From an uncultured Candidatus Melainabacteria bacterium (lineage in GTDB: Bacteria; Cyanobacteriota; Vampirovibrionia; Gastranaerophilales; Gastranaerophilaceae): a stretch of DNA of 64,000 bases. A program made the position numbers and the translations under genes. Below the pieces are notes generated by a model. It was not told the DNA's origin. It ran no database searches and saw nothing but the letters and a program-made list of their open reading frames with translations. Where the stretch lies: contig CATNBA010000006.1 in the NCBI GenBank assembly GCA_950096985.1, positions 1-64,000 of the forward strand, given 5' to 3'. Position 1 is the first letter of the stretch, and every line of letters starts with the position of its first letter. Of this stretch, positions 1 to 9,437 are shown in pieces.

Positions 1-136
1 ATATATCATAAAATTAAAATACGAGAAGATTTTTTCAAGATAGTTTTATGCAGATTTTAGTATTAAGAGATTCGAGTTTAGGACATAAAATATATTGAGA
101 GATCAAAGACTTACTAAAAAGAAAGGTGAAAAGATT

Positions 137-772
137 ATGACAAAAAGATTCGGTTTCACACTTGCAGAAGTGTTGATTACATTAGGTATCATTGGTGTTG
201 TTGCTGCAATGACTATGCCAACATTGATGAACTCTACTCAAGGTGCTCAATATAAAGCGGCTTATAAAAAAGCATTATCAGCTTTAGGACAAGCTGTTAC
301 ATTGAACGTTGCTTTAGATGATTATGACTTTGCCGATACTACAGCAACCGATTTAAATGCTGATTATTCAATCACTAAAATCTTAACAACAAGAATGAAT
401 GTGGTTAAAACTCTTGAAGCCGGGCAAGATTATGTTATCCAAACTCCGACAGCAGGTTCTGGTACAACTACTGCTCCGGTTCAAACTGCAGCTAACTACA
501 CATTATTCTTAAACGACGGTATCGTTTTCAGTTTCCCAAAAACTGCTAAAGGATGCGTAAAAGGTGATGCTACAGCAACTGATAATATTTGTAAAGGTTT
601 TATTGACGTTAACGGTCAAAAAGGACCTAACAAACTTGTTTCTTGTGACGGTAACACTAACACTACATCTTGTGTAGTTTCTAACCCTACAGATATTTAC
701 CCGGTTAAATTCTACAACCAAACAGTTCTTCCAAACTCTAACGCTGCAAGAGCTGTATTATACGGTAAATAA
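137..772 (+). CDS. Type IV prepilin-like protein
   Basis: The product carries a class III prepilin leader: a short basic start (MTKRF) and then G|FTLAEVLITLGIIGVVAA, with cleavage expected after Gly and the conserved Glu at +5. This is followed by a hydrophobic N-terminal helix and a 180-residue secreted domain with two or more Cys pairs. I chose the ATG at 137 because AAAGGTG lies just upstream and because it gives a leader of normal length; an in-frame ATG at 95 would add 14 residues that no pilin needs. It is the first of three prepilins in the window. Homologues are pilus or pseudopilus subunits processed by PilD and assembled by PilB/PilC, which are encoded at 45.5-48.7 kb. Whether it is the major or a minor subunit cannot be told. 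Confidence 0.88.
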   Translation: MTKRFGFTLAEVLITLGIIGVVAAMTMPTLMNSTQGAQYKAAYKKALSALGQAVTLNVALDDYDFADTTATDLNADYSITKILTTRMNVVKTLEAGQDYVIQTPTAGSGTTTAPVQTAANYTLFLNDGIVFSFPKTAKGCVKGDATATDNICKGFIDVNGQKGPNKLVSCDGNTNTTSCVVSNPTDIYPVKFYNQTVLPNSNAARAVLYGK

Positions 773-810
773 GGGTTAATTGCGAGTAAGCAAGACAGCA
801 AAAAATTTAA

Positions 811-840
811 AAAAGAGAGCCAATCGGCTCTCTTTTTTTA
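811..840. terminator. Bidirectional rho-independent terminator
   Basis: The stem GAGAGCC/GGCTCTC has a 4-nt loop and is flanked by A- and T-runs on both sides. It sits between the prepilin and the convergent U32-like gene, whose stop codon lies in the T-run. Confidence 0.88.
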
Positions 841-2469
841 TGAATTAAAAAACTTATTTAATAAAAGCGGAACAAACTTTGCATTTAACGCAGAAAAATC
901 AAAAACAAATTCATTAACTCCCGCTTTTAAAAGTTCTTCCAAATCATCAAAGCGCTCCATTATAGTATCTTCAAACATATGCATACGGCAAAAACCGTCA
1001 CAAGTAAAAGGCAGCAATTTATCTAATGATGGGTCGTGAAGTGCATAACCGCCTCTATGGCAAGGAGCTTTGCAAGACAATCGCGAAATTATAGCACTGT
1101 CATTATTAAGCGGACATAATCCCAGACTGGGAACCCTGATATTTCCTGCAATTGTGTACTTTTTATTAGGAATATCATTTTTAATTTTTTTAATCGTTTT
1201 CAAATCTGCAAATGTTGTAAAGTCAACTGTGTTAAGCTGTGCCAGATTATTAAGACATTTTATTGAAAGACTGTTTAAAAGATTAATTCCTTGTCCTATT
1301 TCAATGGGAATATGATTAATTTCAGGATCATTAATAGTAGTCCAAAAATATCCTATATTATTTATTATCAGGCTATCAGGAGCCGGAGATGAAAGTAAAA
1401 TTTGCTTCACATATTCATAAACCCTGTCAAAGTCGCGTTCGATAAGTATTCTCGGAGTTGAAAGCTGAAATTTTATCCCGTATTTTGTACAAAACTTTTT
1501 AACCTTCATAATAATATCATTAAAACTGCTTACAGCTAAATCGCAGGTTGAAAGAATTTCCCCGTATTCAATGGAATAAACAGGATTTATACCTGTTTTC
1601 TTAATATACTTTTCAAGCTCTTTAAGTTGCGCAAGCTCCGACAACCTCAAATTAATTCTGTATAAATCTTTTTTAGAATAATCCGAATCTTTTTTTATAC
1701 GTGTATTTTTAATATTCCACTCAAAATTTTTAATATTACGGCTGAACTTAAAATCTTTACCTTCCGCACTTTCAACCACTCCCAGAAAATGATTTGTTCG
1801 ATAAATGCTTTTACGAACATGCTTAAACGGTAATTTCTGATTTTTAAATAGTTTCGGTTTGTCAAGAATTTTTTGAATAAGTTCAATTCCTTCAAGAATT
1901 TCTTCAGATGAATTGAATTTTCCCTTTATAACAACTCTGTCAATCGCCTTTAACTTTTTCAAATCTTCAGCACAGAATGGTAAATTATCGCTGTCGATTG
2001 CAAGCGGAAGTTTGGTATATTGTTTAATTTTCGCAATATTTTTTAAATAAATTTCCTCAGTTATAATAATTTCGTCAACTTTGTGAAAATTACTTATAAA
2101 ATCAATCCCTGCTAGGTTATGAATATCAAAATAGGAATCTACAATAACTTTAAATGGCAGATTAAAAACCTTTATTGCCTCAAGAATTGCAAAGCTGTTT
2201 ATGAAAATCCCGTCAATACCTGCTGTTTTTAAAAACTTCAACATTTTTTTGATTTCAGGAAGATTTTCCTCGGTTATATCATGTTTAAAATTAATATAAA
2301 TCGCACAATTACAGAGCTTTGCCATATCAACAAATTCTTTGACATATTCAAAATTACTGTTTAAAAACTTTTTATAATAAACATAAAAATCCTTGCATTT
2401 AGATGCATTTGAGAAAACTTCAATATCTTCCGGTTTCTTGACCGGCGCAACTATTCTTATATTTTCCAT
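838..2469 (-). CDS. Peptidase U32-like protein
   Basis: This 543-residue soluble protein looks like two U32-type TIM-barrel halves. The N-terminal part (about 1-220) has repeated VVIKG and FINSFAIL type strands. The C-terminal part ends in a cysteine cluster around 445-505 (CPLNND, SCKAPCHRGGY, FTCDGFCRMHMF), which resembles the U32 signature region that in UbiU/UbiV, RlhA and TrhP binds an Fe-S cluster or supports RNA/ubiquinone hydroxylation. Substrate and reaction cannot be assigned. The start has no Shine-Dalgarno sequence; TATAAT lies six bases upstream of the ATG, so the mRNA may be leaderless. It is divergent from the AsmA-like gene. Confidence 0.7.
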   Translation of the reverse strand: MENIRIVAPVKKPEDIEVFSNASKCKDFYVYYKKFLNSNFEYVKEFVDMAKLCNCAIYINFKHDITEENLPEIKKMLKFLKTAGIDGIFINSFAILEAIKVFNLPFKVIVDSYFDIHNLAGIDFISNFHKVDEIIITEEIYLKNIAKIKQYTKLPLAIDSDNLPFCAEDLKKLKAIDRVVIKGKFNSSEEILEGIELIQKILDKPKLFKNQKLPFKHVRKSIYRTNHFLGVVESAEGKDFKFSRNIKNFEWNIKNTRIKKDSDYSKKDLYRINLRLSELAQLKELEKYIKKTGINPVYSIEYGEILSTCDLAVSSFNDIIMKVKKFCTKYGIKFQLSTPRILIERDFDRVYEYVKQILLSSPAPDSLIINNIGYFWTTINDPEINHIPIEIGQGINLLNSLSIKCLNNLAQLNTVDFTTFADLKTIKKIKNDIPNKKYTIAGNIRVPSLGLCPLNNDSAIISRLSCKAPCHRGGYALHDPSLDKLLPFTCDGFCRMHMFEDTIMERFDDLEELLKAGVNEFVFDFSALNAKFVPLLLNKFFNS

Positions 2470-2475
2470 AAAATA

Positions 2476-2504
2476 ATTATATCACATAAATTATGTGGTA
2501 TAAT
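2476..2504. promoter_or_regulatory. Symmetric divergent promoter pair
   Basis: A 29-bp inverted repeat (14-bp arms, one mismatch, centre A2490) carries an extended -10 (TGnTATAAT) on each strand. The minus -10 is 2481-2476 and the ATG follows after six bases. The plus -10 is 2499-2504 and a GTG follows after six bases. The two -10 hexamers are 17 bp apart, so each occupies the other's -35 position. The core CACATAA-A-TTATGTG could also be an operator. Confidence 0.7.
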
Positions 2505-5500
2505 TTTGATGTGGGCAGGATTATAAAAATTTTACTTTTAATACTAACAATATTGTACGGAGCTTACTATTGGGCTGTTCCTGCACTTGTTAAACTGCCT
2601 GAAAACTTTGAGCTTGAAGGTTATAAAATTTCAATGCAGCATCCTAAAATAAAGACAGGTTTAATCCCGTCTATTAAACTTTCTGCCCAAAATGTTTCCT
2701 TACTGAATGATGATAATACTAAAGCTCTTGAAATTAAAAGCCCTTACATTAATATAAGACTTTTGCCTTTAGTTTTAAATAAAGTAAACATCCACAATTT
2801 TACCGCTGCTGAAATTAATGCTGATTTGGTTCTTGATACAGACAAGACACTTAAACTCGGGCAATACAAATTGGAAAACGGTAAAACTACACCTGATTTA
2901 AAACTTAATAAAGCACTTGTTGAAAAATATAACATTAGTTTTGATAACAAAATCTTAAACCAGAAATTGTTAGTAACTGCAAAGACTGAAACAACAACTG
3001 ACGGTCATCAGCATATTACGGCAGATATAAGCAAGGTTAAAATAATTTCTGATATAAATTTTATTAACAACGGAATTGAAATTAATGATTTAAATATTAA
3101 AGGTGACAATATAAACGCCTTTGCATCAGGCAAAATTACAAAATTAAATGCAAAAATCCCTCATCTTGATATGAAAATTGGGGTTAACAATTCAAAAGTA
3201 GAAAATTTTTTACCGCTAATTCCTGACATACCAAATCTTTCTCCGGATATGGACTTAATATTGCTAAAACAAACAGGGTTCTGGGGGGATGCTTCAGGCA
3301 ACCTTGAAATTAAAGGTAAAGCAGATTATCCAAATGTTTACGGTAATGTTCTTATTAAAAATGCATACATGGTGAAACCTATTCCAAACGCAGAAAAAGC
3401 AACTATTAAATTGGATTTTAAAGGCGACAAAATGGATTTGGACGTAAAAGTTCCTACAAGCCCCTCGCAAACAGTATGGGTAAATGGTCCGGTCAACCTT
3501 GATAAAGAAAGAACAGCCGATTTACATATTACAAGTACAAAAGAGGTTGATTTAAAAACAGCACAAATAGTTTTAAATCCATTACATGATATTTTGTATT
3601 TTGATATCGGTCCTGTACCGATAATGGATATTAGAGGTAAAGGCGCTATTAATCTTCATGTTACAGGAACTCGTAAAAATCCGCACGGTTGGGGACAATT
3701 TTCATTTAAAAATGCAACAGTTTCTTTCACTGACATTCATAATATGATATTACAAAACGGTTCAGGCACACTTGATTTTAATAATCAAGACACTTTATTT
3801 CAAACAAAAACCGCGACACTTAACGGCAAACCTGTTTCTGTGAAAGGAACTTGCTCACTTATTGGAATATTAAACTTTGATGTTGTGTCAGACGGACAAG
3901 ATTTATCCAAACTTTTAAATACAATAAAAACTTCACCAATGCTTGAAGATATTCAAAAACTTCTGTCACCTGTTGAAAAAGCTCAGGGCAATGCAAACAT
4001 AAAAATTAACCTGAACGGACAAGTGAAAGACATTAATGATGTTGTATTTAACAAAAACATATTTGCAAAAGGTTCAATTGAACTGCTTTCAGATATCATA
4101 AAACTTAAAAACACACCTGCCGTAAAAACTTCCGGAATAGTTAACTTTGATAATCTTAATGCTGATTTTAATCTACAATCGGCTGTTAATTTATCAAAAC
4201 TGGATATTAACGGCAAAATCAAAGACAATTACGGAAATATAAAAGTTATTTCAAACAGATTTAATCTTGGCGACGGGATTAAAGTTCTGGAAGTGAAAAT
4301 CCCTTATGCAAAAGATTTCTCAACAATTAATTCAAGTTTTATAGCAAAATATGACGGTAAAATTGATAACATCGACCTTAATAAATTATGGGTAAAAGGA
4401 AGAATTTATTCTAACAAGGGCGCAAAAAGTGCTATAATAGTTAATAACAGCGATTTTGAGCTTAGAAATTCTCATCTTCGATTACCGCGAATTAATGCTA
4501 AATTTGGTCAAATGCCTGTATTACTTGAAGGCAGAGTTACTAATATTCAAAATAATCCAAATCTTAATCTATATGTAAACGCTAAACCTTCACAAGAGTT
4601 TTTTGACGAATTTTTTAACAAAAAATCAGTATATCCAATCAAACTTAAAGGCGATACCAATATCACTTCAAGAATTTCAGGACCTTTAAATAATATCAAC
4701 TCAAAAACTATTGTGAATATATCTGAAAATTCACATTTATATTATATGGGAGCAACAATCGGAGATGTGGAAAATCCTGTAAGAATTACAGTCGACAACA
4801 CATATTCGGGCAATAAAATAAAAATTAATAACCTTCAATATGATAAAATAATAACATCACAAAATAATAAACCTTATGCAGGTACACAACTTAATGCATC
4901 AGGTGTATTACAGCTATTGGATAATAACAATATAGCTTTCAATAATTTTAAAATTAAAACACAAACCCCTTCTGATGCTAAGATTTTTAATATAATTTTC
5001 AGAAAACCGTTTATGAAACAAGGTGTGTTTACATCTGATTTAGTACTTAACGGAACATCGCTTAATCCTAAAATCCTTGGCAAAATGGATATTACAAGTA
5101 TTGATATACCGTTTTTTGATTCAACAATTCGTGATATTAATTTAAACTTTAAGCCGGATAAAATTTATATACAATCAAAAGGAACGGTTCTTACAAATGA
5201 CGTTCAGCTTGATGCCGAGATGAAGAATAAATTTGTAACACCTTATATTCTTGACAATGTTAATCTTAAAGTAGCAGATTTGGATATAAATAGGATAACA
5301 GATACACTGAGAGATTTTGAGGCTGAGGCTACACGCAAACCTTCATCTCATAAGACGGTTTCACAAGACTTTGATATTTCCCAAATTATTATCAATAATG
5401 CAAATGTTGAGGCTGAAAAAATTAAAGTGAGAAATATAAACGCGGATAATTTTACGGCAAAACTGAAACTGGACAATAACAATATTTTAGATATAAACAA

Positions 5501-6254
5501 TTTCAAATTTGATATTGCCCAAGGCTCAGTTCTGGGTAGTTTAAAGCATAATCTATCTAACCACAGAACTGATTTAGACATCCACTTAAATAATGCAAAC
5601 GCACTGATAATGTCTGAAGCTTTATTTGATTTGAAAGGGCAGGTTTACGGTTTGGTTAACGGAGAATTTGCACTATCCTGTAGTGGAGATACTCAGGATG
5701 AATGCTTTAAAACACTTGCCGGACAAGGAACTTTTAAAATTGCAGACGGCAGAATGCCAAAACTCGGGTCGCTAGAATATCTTTTGAAAGCGGGTAACCT
5801 CTTTAAAGGCGGTATTGCAGGCTTATCTATAAACAGTATTATTGATTTGGTTACACCTTTAAAAACAGGAAACTTTGAGAGTATCTCCGGTGACATACAA
5901 ATTTCAAACGGTATTGCAGATAAAATTAATATCTATTCAAGCGGACACGATTTGAATATGTATATGACAGGCTCTTACAATATATTAACTTCTGTTGCCG
6001 ATATGCAGATTTTGGGAAGTTTATCCAAAAATATAACAACCGTGTTCGGTAAAATTAAAAACGCATCATTGAATACCCTGTTTAATACAATCCCTGGGGT
6101 TAATGACCAGACAGAAAAATTATTGATGCAGGAAGATATAGGAAAAATTCCGAACATAAAAGATGCAACGGATATTTACAGAATTTTTGCCGTAGAAATT
6201 AACGGTGATATCAACGGAGACAAATACGTTAAAAGCTTCAAATGGGTCAAATAG
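2493..6254 (+). CDS. AsmA-like/TamB-type envelope protein
   Basis: This 1253-residue protein has one N-terminal membrane segment (about residues 10-30) followed by a very long beta-rich, Asn/Lys/Ile/Asp-rich periplasmic region without Cys clusters. The last 200 residues have the AsmA-2-type pattern of a terminal domain (GQGTFKIADGRMPKLGSL ... GSYNILTSVADMQILG). Members of this repeat-beta-groove family are anchored in the inner membrane and are thought to move phospholipids to the outer membrane, so it supports a diderm envelope. An ATG at 2493 opens the frame, but it lies inside the -10 promoter element; an in-frame GTG at 2511 sits six bases after TATAAT and may be the true leaderless start. 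The gene is followed by a tandem intergenic repeat. Confidence 0.75.
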   Translation: MWYNFDVGRIIKILLLILTILYGAYYWAVPALVKLPENFELEGYKISMQHPKIKTGLIPSIKLSAQNVSLLNDDNTKALEIKSPYINIRLLPLVLNKVNIHNFTAAEINADLVLDTDKTLKLGQYKLENGKTTPDLKLNKALVEKYNISFDNKILNQKLLVTAKTETTTDGHQHITADISKVKIISDINFINNGIEINDLNIKGDNINAFASGKITKLNAKIPHLDMKIGVNNSKVENFLPLIPDIPNLSPDMDLILLKQTGFWGDASGNLEIKGKADYPNVYGNVLIKNAYMVKPIPNAEKATIKLDFKGDKMDLDVKVPTSPSQTVWVNGPVNLDKERTADLHITSTKEVDLKTAQIVLNPLHDILYFDIGPVPIMDIRGKGAINLHVTGTRKNPHGWGQFSFKNATVSFTDIHNMILQNGSGTLDFNNQDTLFQTKTATLNGKPVSVKGTCSLIGILNFDVVSDGQDLSKLLNTIKTSPMLEDIQKLLSPVEKAQGNANIKINLNGQVKDINDVVFNKNIFAKGSIELLSDIIKLKNTPAVKTSGIVNFDNLNADFNLQSAVNLSKLDINGKIKDNYGNIKVISNRFNLGDGIKVLEVKIPYAKDFSTINSSFIAKYDGKIDNIDLNKLWVKGRIYSNKGAKSAIIVNNSDFELRNSHLRLPRINAKFGQMPVLLEGRVTNIQNNPNLNLYVNAKPSQEFFDEFFNKKSVYPIKLKGDTNITSRISGPLNNINSKTIVNISENSHLYYMGATIGDVENPVRITVDNTYSGNKIKINNLQYDKIITSQNNKPYAGTQLNASGVLQLLDNNNIAFNNFKIKTQTPSDAKIFNIIFRKPFMKQGVFTSDLVLNGTSLNPKILGKMDITSIDIPFFDSTIRDINLNFKPDKIYIQSKGTVLTNDVQLDAEMKNKFVTPYILDNVNLKVADLDINRITDTLRDFEAEATRKPSSHKTVSQDFDISQIIINNANVEAEKIKVRNINADNFTAKLKLDNNNILDINNFKFDIAQGSVLGSLKHNLSNHRTDLDIHLNNANALIMSEALFDLKGQVYGLVNGEFALSCSGDTQDECFKTLAGQGTFKIADGRMPKLGSLEYLLKAGNLFKGGIAGLSINSIIDLVTPLKTGNFESISGDIQISNGIADKINIYSSGHDLNMYMTGSYNILTSVADMQILGSLSKNITTVFGKIKNASLNTLFNTIPGVNDQTEKLLMQEDIGKIPNIKDATDIYRIFAVEINGDINGDKYVKSFKWVK

Positions 6255-6379
6255 GGGGAGCGTAGCCGCTCCACCCGCCACTCTAGGTTTTGTAACTAAA
6301 GTCCAATGTTGGTAAAAAAAGCGTAGCCACTCCACCCGACATATCGTGTTTTGGAATTAAAGTCCAGTTTTGGTGTAAT
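6255..6379. repeat. Tandem 61-bp intergenic repeat
   Basis: There are two diverged copies, the first beginning near 6259 and the second at 6320. Both contain AGCGTAGCC, CTCCACCCG and AAAGTCCA at matching spacing. The first copy opens with the hairpin GGAGCG-tagc-CGCTCC. It lies between the 3' ends of the AsmA-like gene and yidD. Confidence 0.65.
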
Positions 6380-6380
6380 A

Positions 6381-6587
6381 TTACGGCACAGGATCGTAAC
6401 CGCCCTCGTTACCGGGGTGGCATCTTGCAATACGTTTAATTCCGAGCCAACCACCCTTAATAACACCATATTTTAAAACAGCCTGCTTTGTATACTCGGA
6501 ACATGTGGGATAAAAACGACACACCGACGGAGTTAACCGTGAAATTTTTTGATAAATTGATATTAAAAATAAAATTAATTTTTTCAT
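6381..6587 (-). CDS. yidD: Membrane protein insertion efficiency factor YidD
   Basis: The 68-residue product matches the YidD family: an N-terminal hydrophobic helix ([17 protein letters not shown]), the core [13 protein letters not shown] with its conserved Cys, then [24 protein letters not shown]. YidD assists insertion of inner-membrane proteins together with YidC and is usually next to rpmH-rnpA-yidC. Here it is separated from those genes and lies downstream of flhA, between two intergenic repeats. Confidence 0.95.
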   Translation of the reverse strand: MKKLILFLISIYQKISRLTPSVCRFYPTCSEYTKQAVLKYGVIKGGWLGIKRIARCHPGNEGGYDPVP

Positions 6588-6611
6588 CTATAAAGCTGCT
6601 CCAAAATACAG

Positions 6612-6630
6612 GTGGCTACGTGCGTAGCAC
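6612..6630. repeat. Dispersed CGTAGC palindromic repeat, copy A
   Basis: GTGGCTACGTGCGTAGCAC contains the inverted repeat GCTACG-TG-CGTAGC. A copy with one base change occurs at 26866-26884, about 20 kb away. It lies between yidD and the 3' end of flhA. Confidence 0.6.
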
Positions 6631-6631
6631 A

Positions 6632-8728
6632 TCATTCCATAGAATATGATTCACCAACAGAATCAACTGCTTCAACCTTGATATCCGTAATCAATTCAGA
6701 ATATGAAATTACGACAATTGTCGGAATATGACGTTCAAGAAGCTGATACAACGGCAGTCTTATTCTCGGCGAACAAAGAATTACAGGCTGCTGCCCGCAT
6801 GCCTGATGCGCTCTCATCAAAGTTGTTGCGGTTGTTTCAATCAATTCCTGTACCTGCATAGGATTTAACAGGAACATTGTACCAAGCTCTGTTCTTTGAC
6901 AGCTGTCATCAAGTGTTTTTTCCCATTCAGGAGAAAGTGTCAAAGCATAAAGAACTTTATCATCACCTACATTAGATAAACAAATTTGACGACCAAGAGC
7001 CGCTCTTAGACGTTCTGACAAGATATCAGGTTCTTTTGAAAATCTTGCATAATCGCAAAGTCTTTCAAATACAAAGATAATATCTTTTATAGAAACTTTT
7101 TCACGGATTAAGTTAACAAAGATTTTTCTCAAATCACTTGTTGAAATAATTGTCGGAACAAGGTCATTAACAAGTGTCGGGTCTTGTGAACGTACAAGTT
7201 CCATAAGTTTCAAGACATCGGTTTTTGTCATAACTTCATCAACGTGTTTTCTTACACATTCCTGCAAGTGAGTAACAATAACGTCTGTAGAATCAACTGC
7301 CGTAACCGAACGTGCCATTTTAGCATCTTCAGGTCCTATCCAGTAAGCCTGAGTTTGATAAGTCGGATCAATACCAATAATAGCATCTTGCGGAACATCT
7401 TTTTTCATAGCATCCCACTGATCAGCGATTACCATTAATTTACCCGGGTAAACATAGCCTGTTGCAACAGTGTTACCGCGGATAGAAATCATATATTCAT
7501 TGGCATCTAACGCAGATGAATCCATGATACGAATATTCGGCAAGATATAACCGAGTTCATCAGTTACTCTCTGACGTAAAGCAGCGATTTTAGCAAGCAA
7601 TTGCCCTTCCTGATCAGGGTCTGCAATAACAAGCAGATTTGACCCTACCTGCAAGCTCAAAACATCAACCCCTAAACGTTCATACATTCTGTTCGGGTTA
7701 ACCAAATCCTGCATGTTCTGACGAACATTTTCCAACTGACCCAATTGAGATTGAACATCTGCATTGATAAGAGTAGAGAAGCCTGCAACACCAAGACCGA
7801 TTGCAAATATAGTAAACGGAAGCCATGGCAAACCTGTAACAGGAGATGAAAATGCCAGTAACATTAAGAAACCTGCTGCAAGGAAAAGCGCATTAGGCTT
7901 ACTCATAATCTGCCCTGTTACATCTGTACCTAATGAATTAGCCGCAGAAGAACGTGTCATAAATACACCTGCCGCAATTGACATCAAAAGCGAAGGAACT
8001 TGTGATGCAAGACCGTCACCGATAGTTAATGTCGTATATTTTGAAACAGCATCAGCAATAGGCATCTGGTTCATCAAACAACCAATACATAACCCGCCGA
8101 TAATGTTGATTAGCGTAATAATAATCCCTGCGATGGTATCCCCTTTTACGAACTTCATCGCACCGTCCATACTACCGAAAAGGTTCGATTCTCTTTGCAA
8201 ATCTTCACGCTTTTTAGTAGCTTCTTCAGGTGAAATTAATCCCGCATTAAAATCGGCATCGATTGTCATTTGTTTACCTGGCATCGCATCCAGCGCGAAA
8301 CGCGCTGCAACTTCCGCGATACGCTCAGCACCCTTGGTGATTACCATAAACTGTACAACAGTAATAATAAGGAAGATTACACCGCCGACAATCATATTAC
8401 CGCCCGTTACGAACGTACCGAACGCATGAATAACCTCTCCCGCCTCGCCTTTTGCCAGGATACAACGGGTTGAGGCAATTGAAAGAACAAGCCTGAACAT
8501 TGTACCGATAAGAATAATTGACGGAAATGATGCAAGTTCAAGAGTTTTCTTTACGTATAAAGAAATCATCAATAGAACAACACCAAGTGTAATGTTTAAA
8601 CAAATAGATACGTTAATAACCCAGTTAGGAAGTTCGCACAACAAAAGAACGATAAGCAATAGTACGAATATTGCCATAAAAATTTCGCTTAAATTAGTTC
8701 CTCCGCCTTGCTGTTGTTCCTGTGCCAT
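6632..8728 (-). CDS. flhA: Flagellar/type III export gate protein FlhA
   Basis: This is a full-length FlhA (698 residues). It has about eight membrane segments in the first 320 residues, then a cytoplasmic domain. The FHIPEP-family signature is visible near residues 135-165 (AERIAEVAARFALDAMPGKQ followed by MTIDADF). FlhA forms the nonameric ring that receives substrates and chaperones in flagellar and non-flagellar type III export and couples proton flow to secretion. AAAGGAATATA precedes the ATG, and the start codon overlaps the fliH stop by one base. It is the last gene of the leftward fliE-fliF-FliG-like-fliH-flhA run. The sequence alone does not tell flagellar FlhA from SctV, but the fliE, fliF and fliH neighbours favour the flagellar branch. 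Confidence 0.93.
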   Translation of the reverse strand: MAQEQQQGGGTNLSEIFMAIFVLLLIVLLLCELPNWVINVSICLNITLGVVLLMISLYVKKTLELASFPSIILIGTMFRLVLSIASTRCILAKGEAGEVIHAFGTFVTGGNMIVGGVIFLIITVVQFMVITKGAERIAEVAARFALDAMPGKQMTIDADFNAGLISPEEATKKREDLQRESNLFGSMDGAMKFVKGDTIAGIIITLINIIGGLCIGCLMNQMPIADAVSKYTTLTIGDGLASQVPSLLMSIAAGVFMTRSSAANSLGTDVTGQIMSKPNALFLAAGFLMLLAFSSPVTGLPWLPFTIFAIGLGVAGFSTLINADVQSQLGQLENVRQNMQDLVNPNRMYERLGVDVLSLQVGSNLLVIADPDQEGQLLAKIAALRQRVTDELGYILPNIRIMDSSALDANEYMISIRGNTVATGYVYPGKLMVIADQWDAMKKDVPQDAIIGIDPTYQTQAYWIGPEDAKMARSVTAVDSTDVIVTHLQECVRKHVDEVMTKTDVLKLMELVRSQDPTLVNDLVPTIISTSDLRKIFVNLIREKVSIKDIIFVFERLCDYARFSKEPDILSERLRAALGRQICLSNVGDDKVLYALTLSPEWEKTLDDSCQRTELGTMFLLNPMQVQELIETTATTLMRAHQACGQQPVILCSPRIRLPLYQLLERHIPTIVVISYSELITDIKVEAVDSVGESYSME

Positions 8729-9426
8729 TATATTCCTTTTAAAGCCTCACTTATAACAGACAATTGAGTTTCAATCGTCGCATCTATCACACCGTTTGTA
8801 GTTGTAACCATACATCCGCCTTCCATAACGGTTTCATCAGGTACAACCATAACCTTTGCATCCAATCCTGAATTACTCAAGACTTCAGGAATTTCGGTTT
8901 TCACCAGAGAAACTTGAACAGGATTTACACGCAATGTTATTTTACTTTCTTCTTTCGAAAGTCCTTTGAAGATTTCAGAAATATTTTCCAAAATTAATGA
9001 AGGATTTTGTTGTATTTCTTGTTTAATAATTTTTTTTGCAATATCAATACTTATTTCCATAAGGTTTGGGGCAATATAATCAAATACTTCTTGCTTTGCT
9101 GTGAGAAAAGCCTCCAACGAATTTTTAACATCTTGGATATCAGCTCTTGCCTGATTTAAACCTTCTTCATAACCTTCTTTTTGTGCTGCTTCTTTTATAC
9201 TTTGAGCCTCTTCTCTTGCACGGGAAATAAGATTTCGGTCATCAATTCTTCGAAATCCTCTGCGCCTGTCACCTCGTCGTCTTTCCTGACGCTGTTTAAA
9301 GTCAATATTATCAAGGTTAAAAAGGTCGATTTCCTTTTCTTCATTTTGCTCGACTTTAATTTCAGGCTCTTCAATTTTTTCTACAATATCCCCTGCCGGT
9401 TTTTGTATCTTCTTTTTTATAATCAT
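8728..9426 (-). CDS. fliH: FliH-like stator of the export ATPase
   Basis: This 232-residue protein has an acidic N-terminus, a striking Arg-rich stretch near residues 47-62 (RQERRRGDRRRGFRR), a long Ala/Glu helix (about 75-110, EEAQSIKEAAQKEGYEEGLNQA) and a C-terminal FliH/V-ATPase subunit E-like domain ending near TNGVIDATIETQL. FliH binds the FliI ATPase and delivers it to the FlhA/FlhB gate. No FliI gene follows; flhA comes next. The start has no clear ribosome binding site, and translation is probably coupled to the upstream gene, which ends 11 bases before it. Confidence 0.82.
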   Translation of the reverse strand: MIIKKKIQKPAGDIVEKIEEPEIKVEQNEEKEIDLFNLDNIDFKQRQERRRGDRRRGFRRIDDRNLISRAREEAQSIKEAAQKEGYEEGLNQARADIQDVKNSLEAFLTAKQEVFDYIAPNLMEISIDIAKKIIKQEIQQNPSLILENISEIFKGLSKEESKITLRVNPVQVSLVKTEIPEVLSNSGLDAKVMVVPDETVMEGGCMVTTTNGVIDATIETQLSVISEALKGI

Positions 9427-9437
9427 GATTAATATTA

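Noticed and set aside
7764..8429. Plus-strand 221-codon frame
   Set aside because: It is antisense to flhA, whose family motifs are unambiguous; the antisense product has no recognisable pattern.
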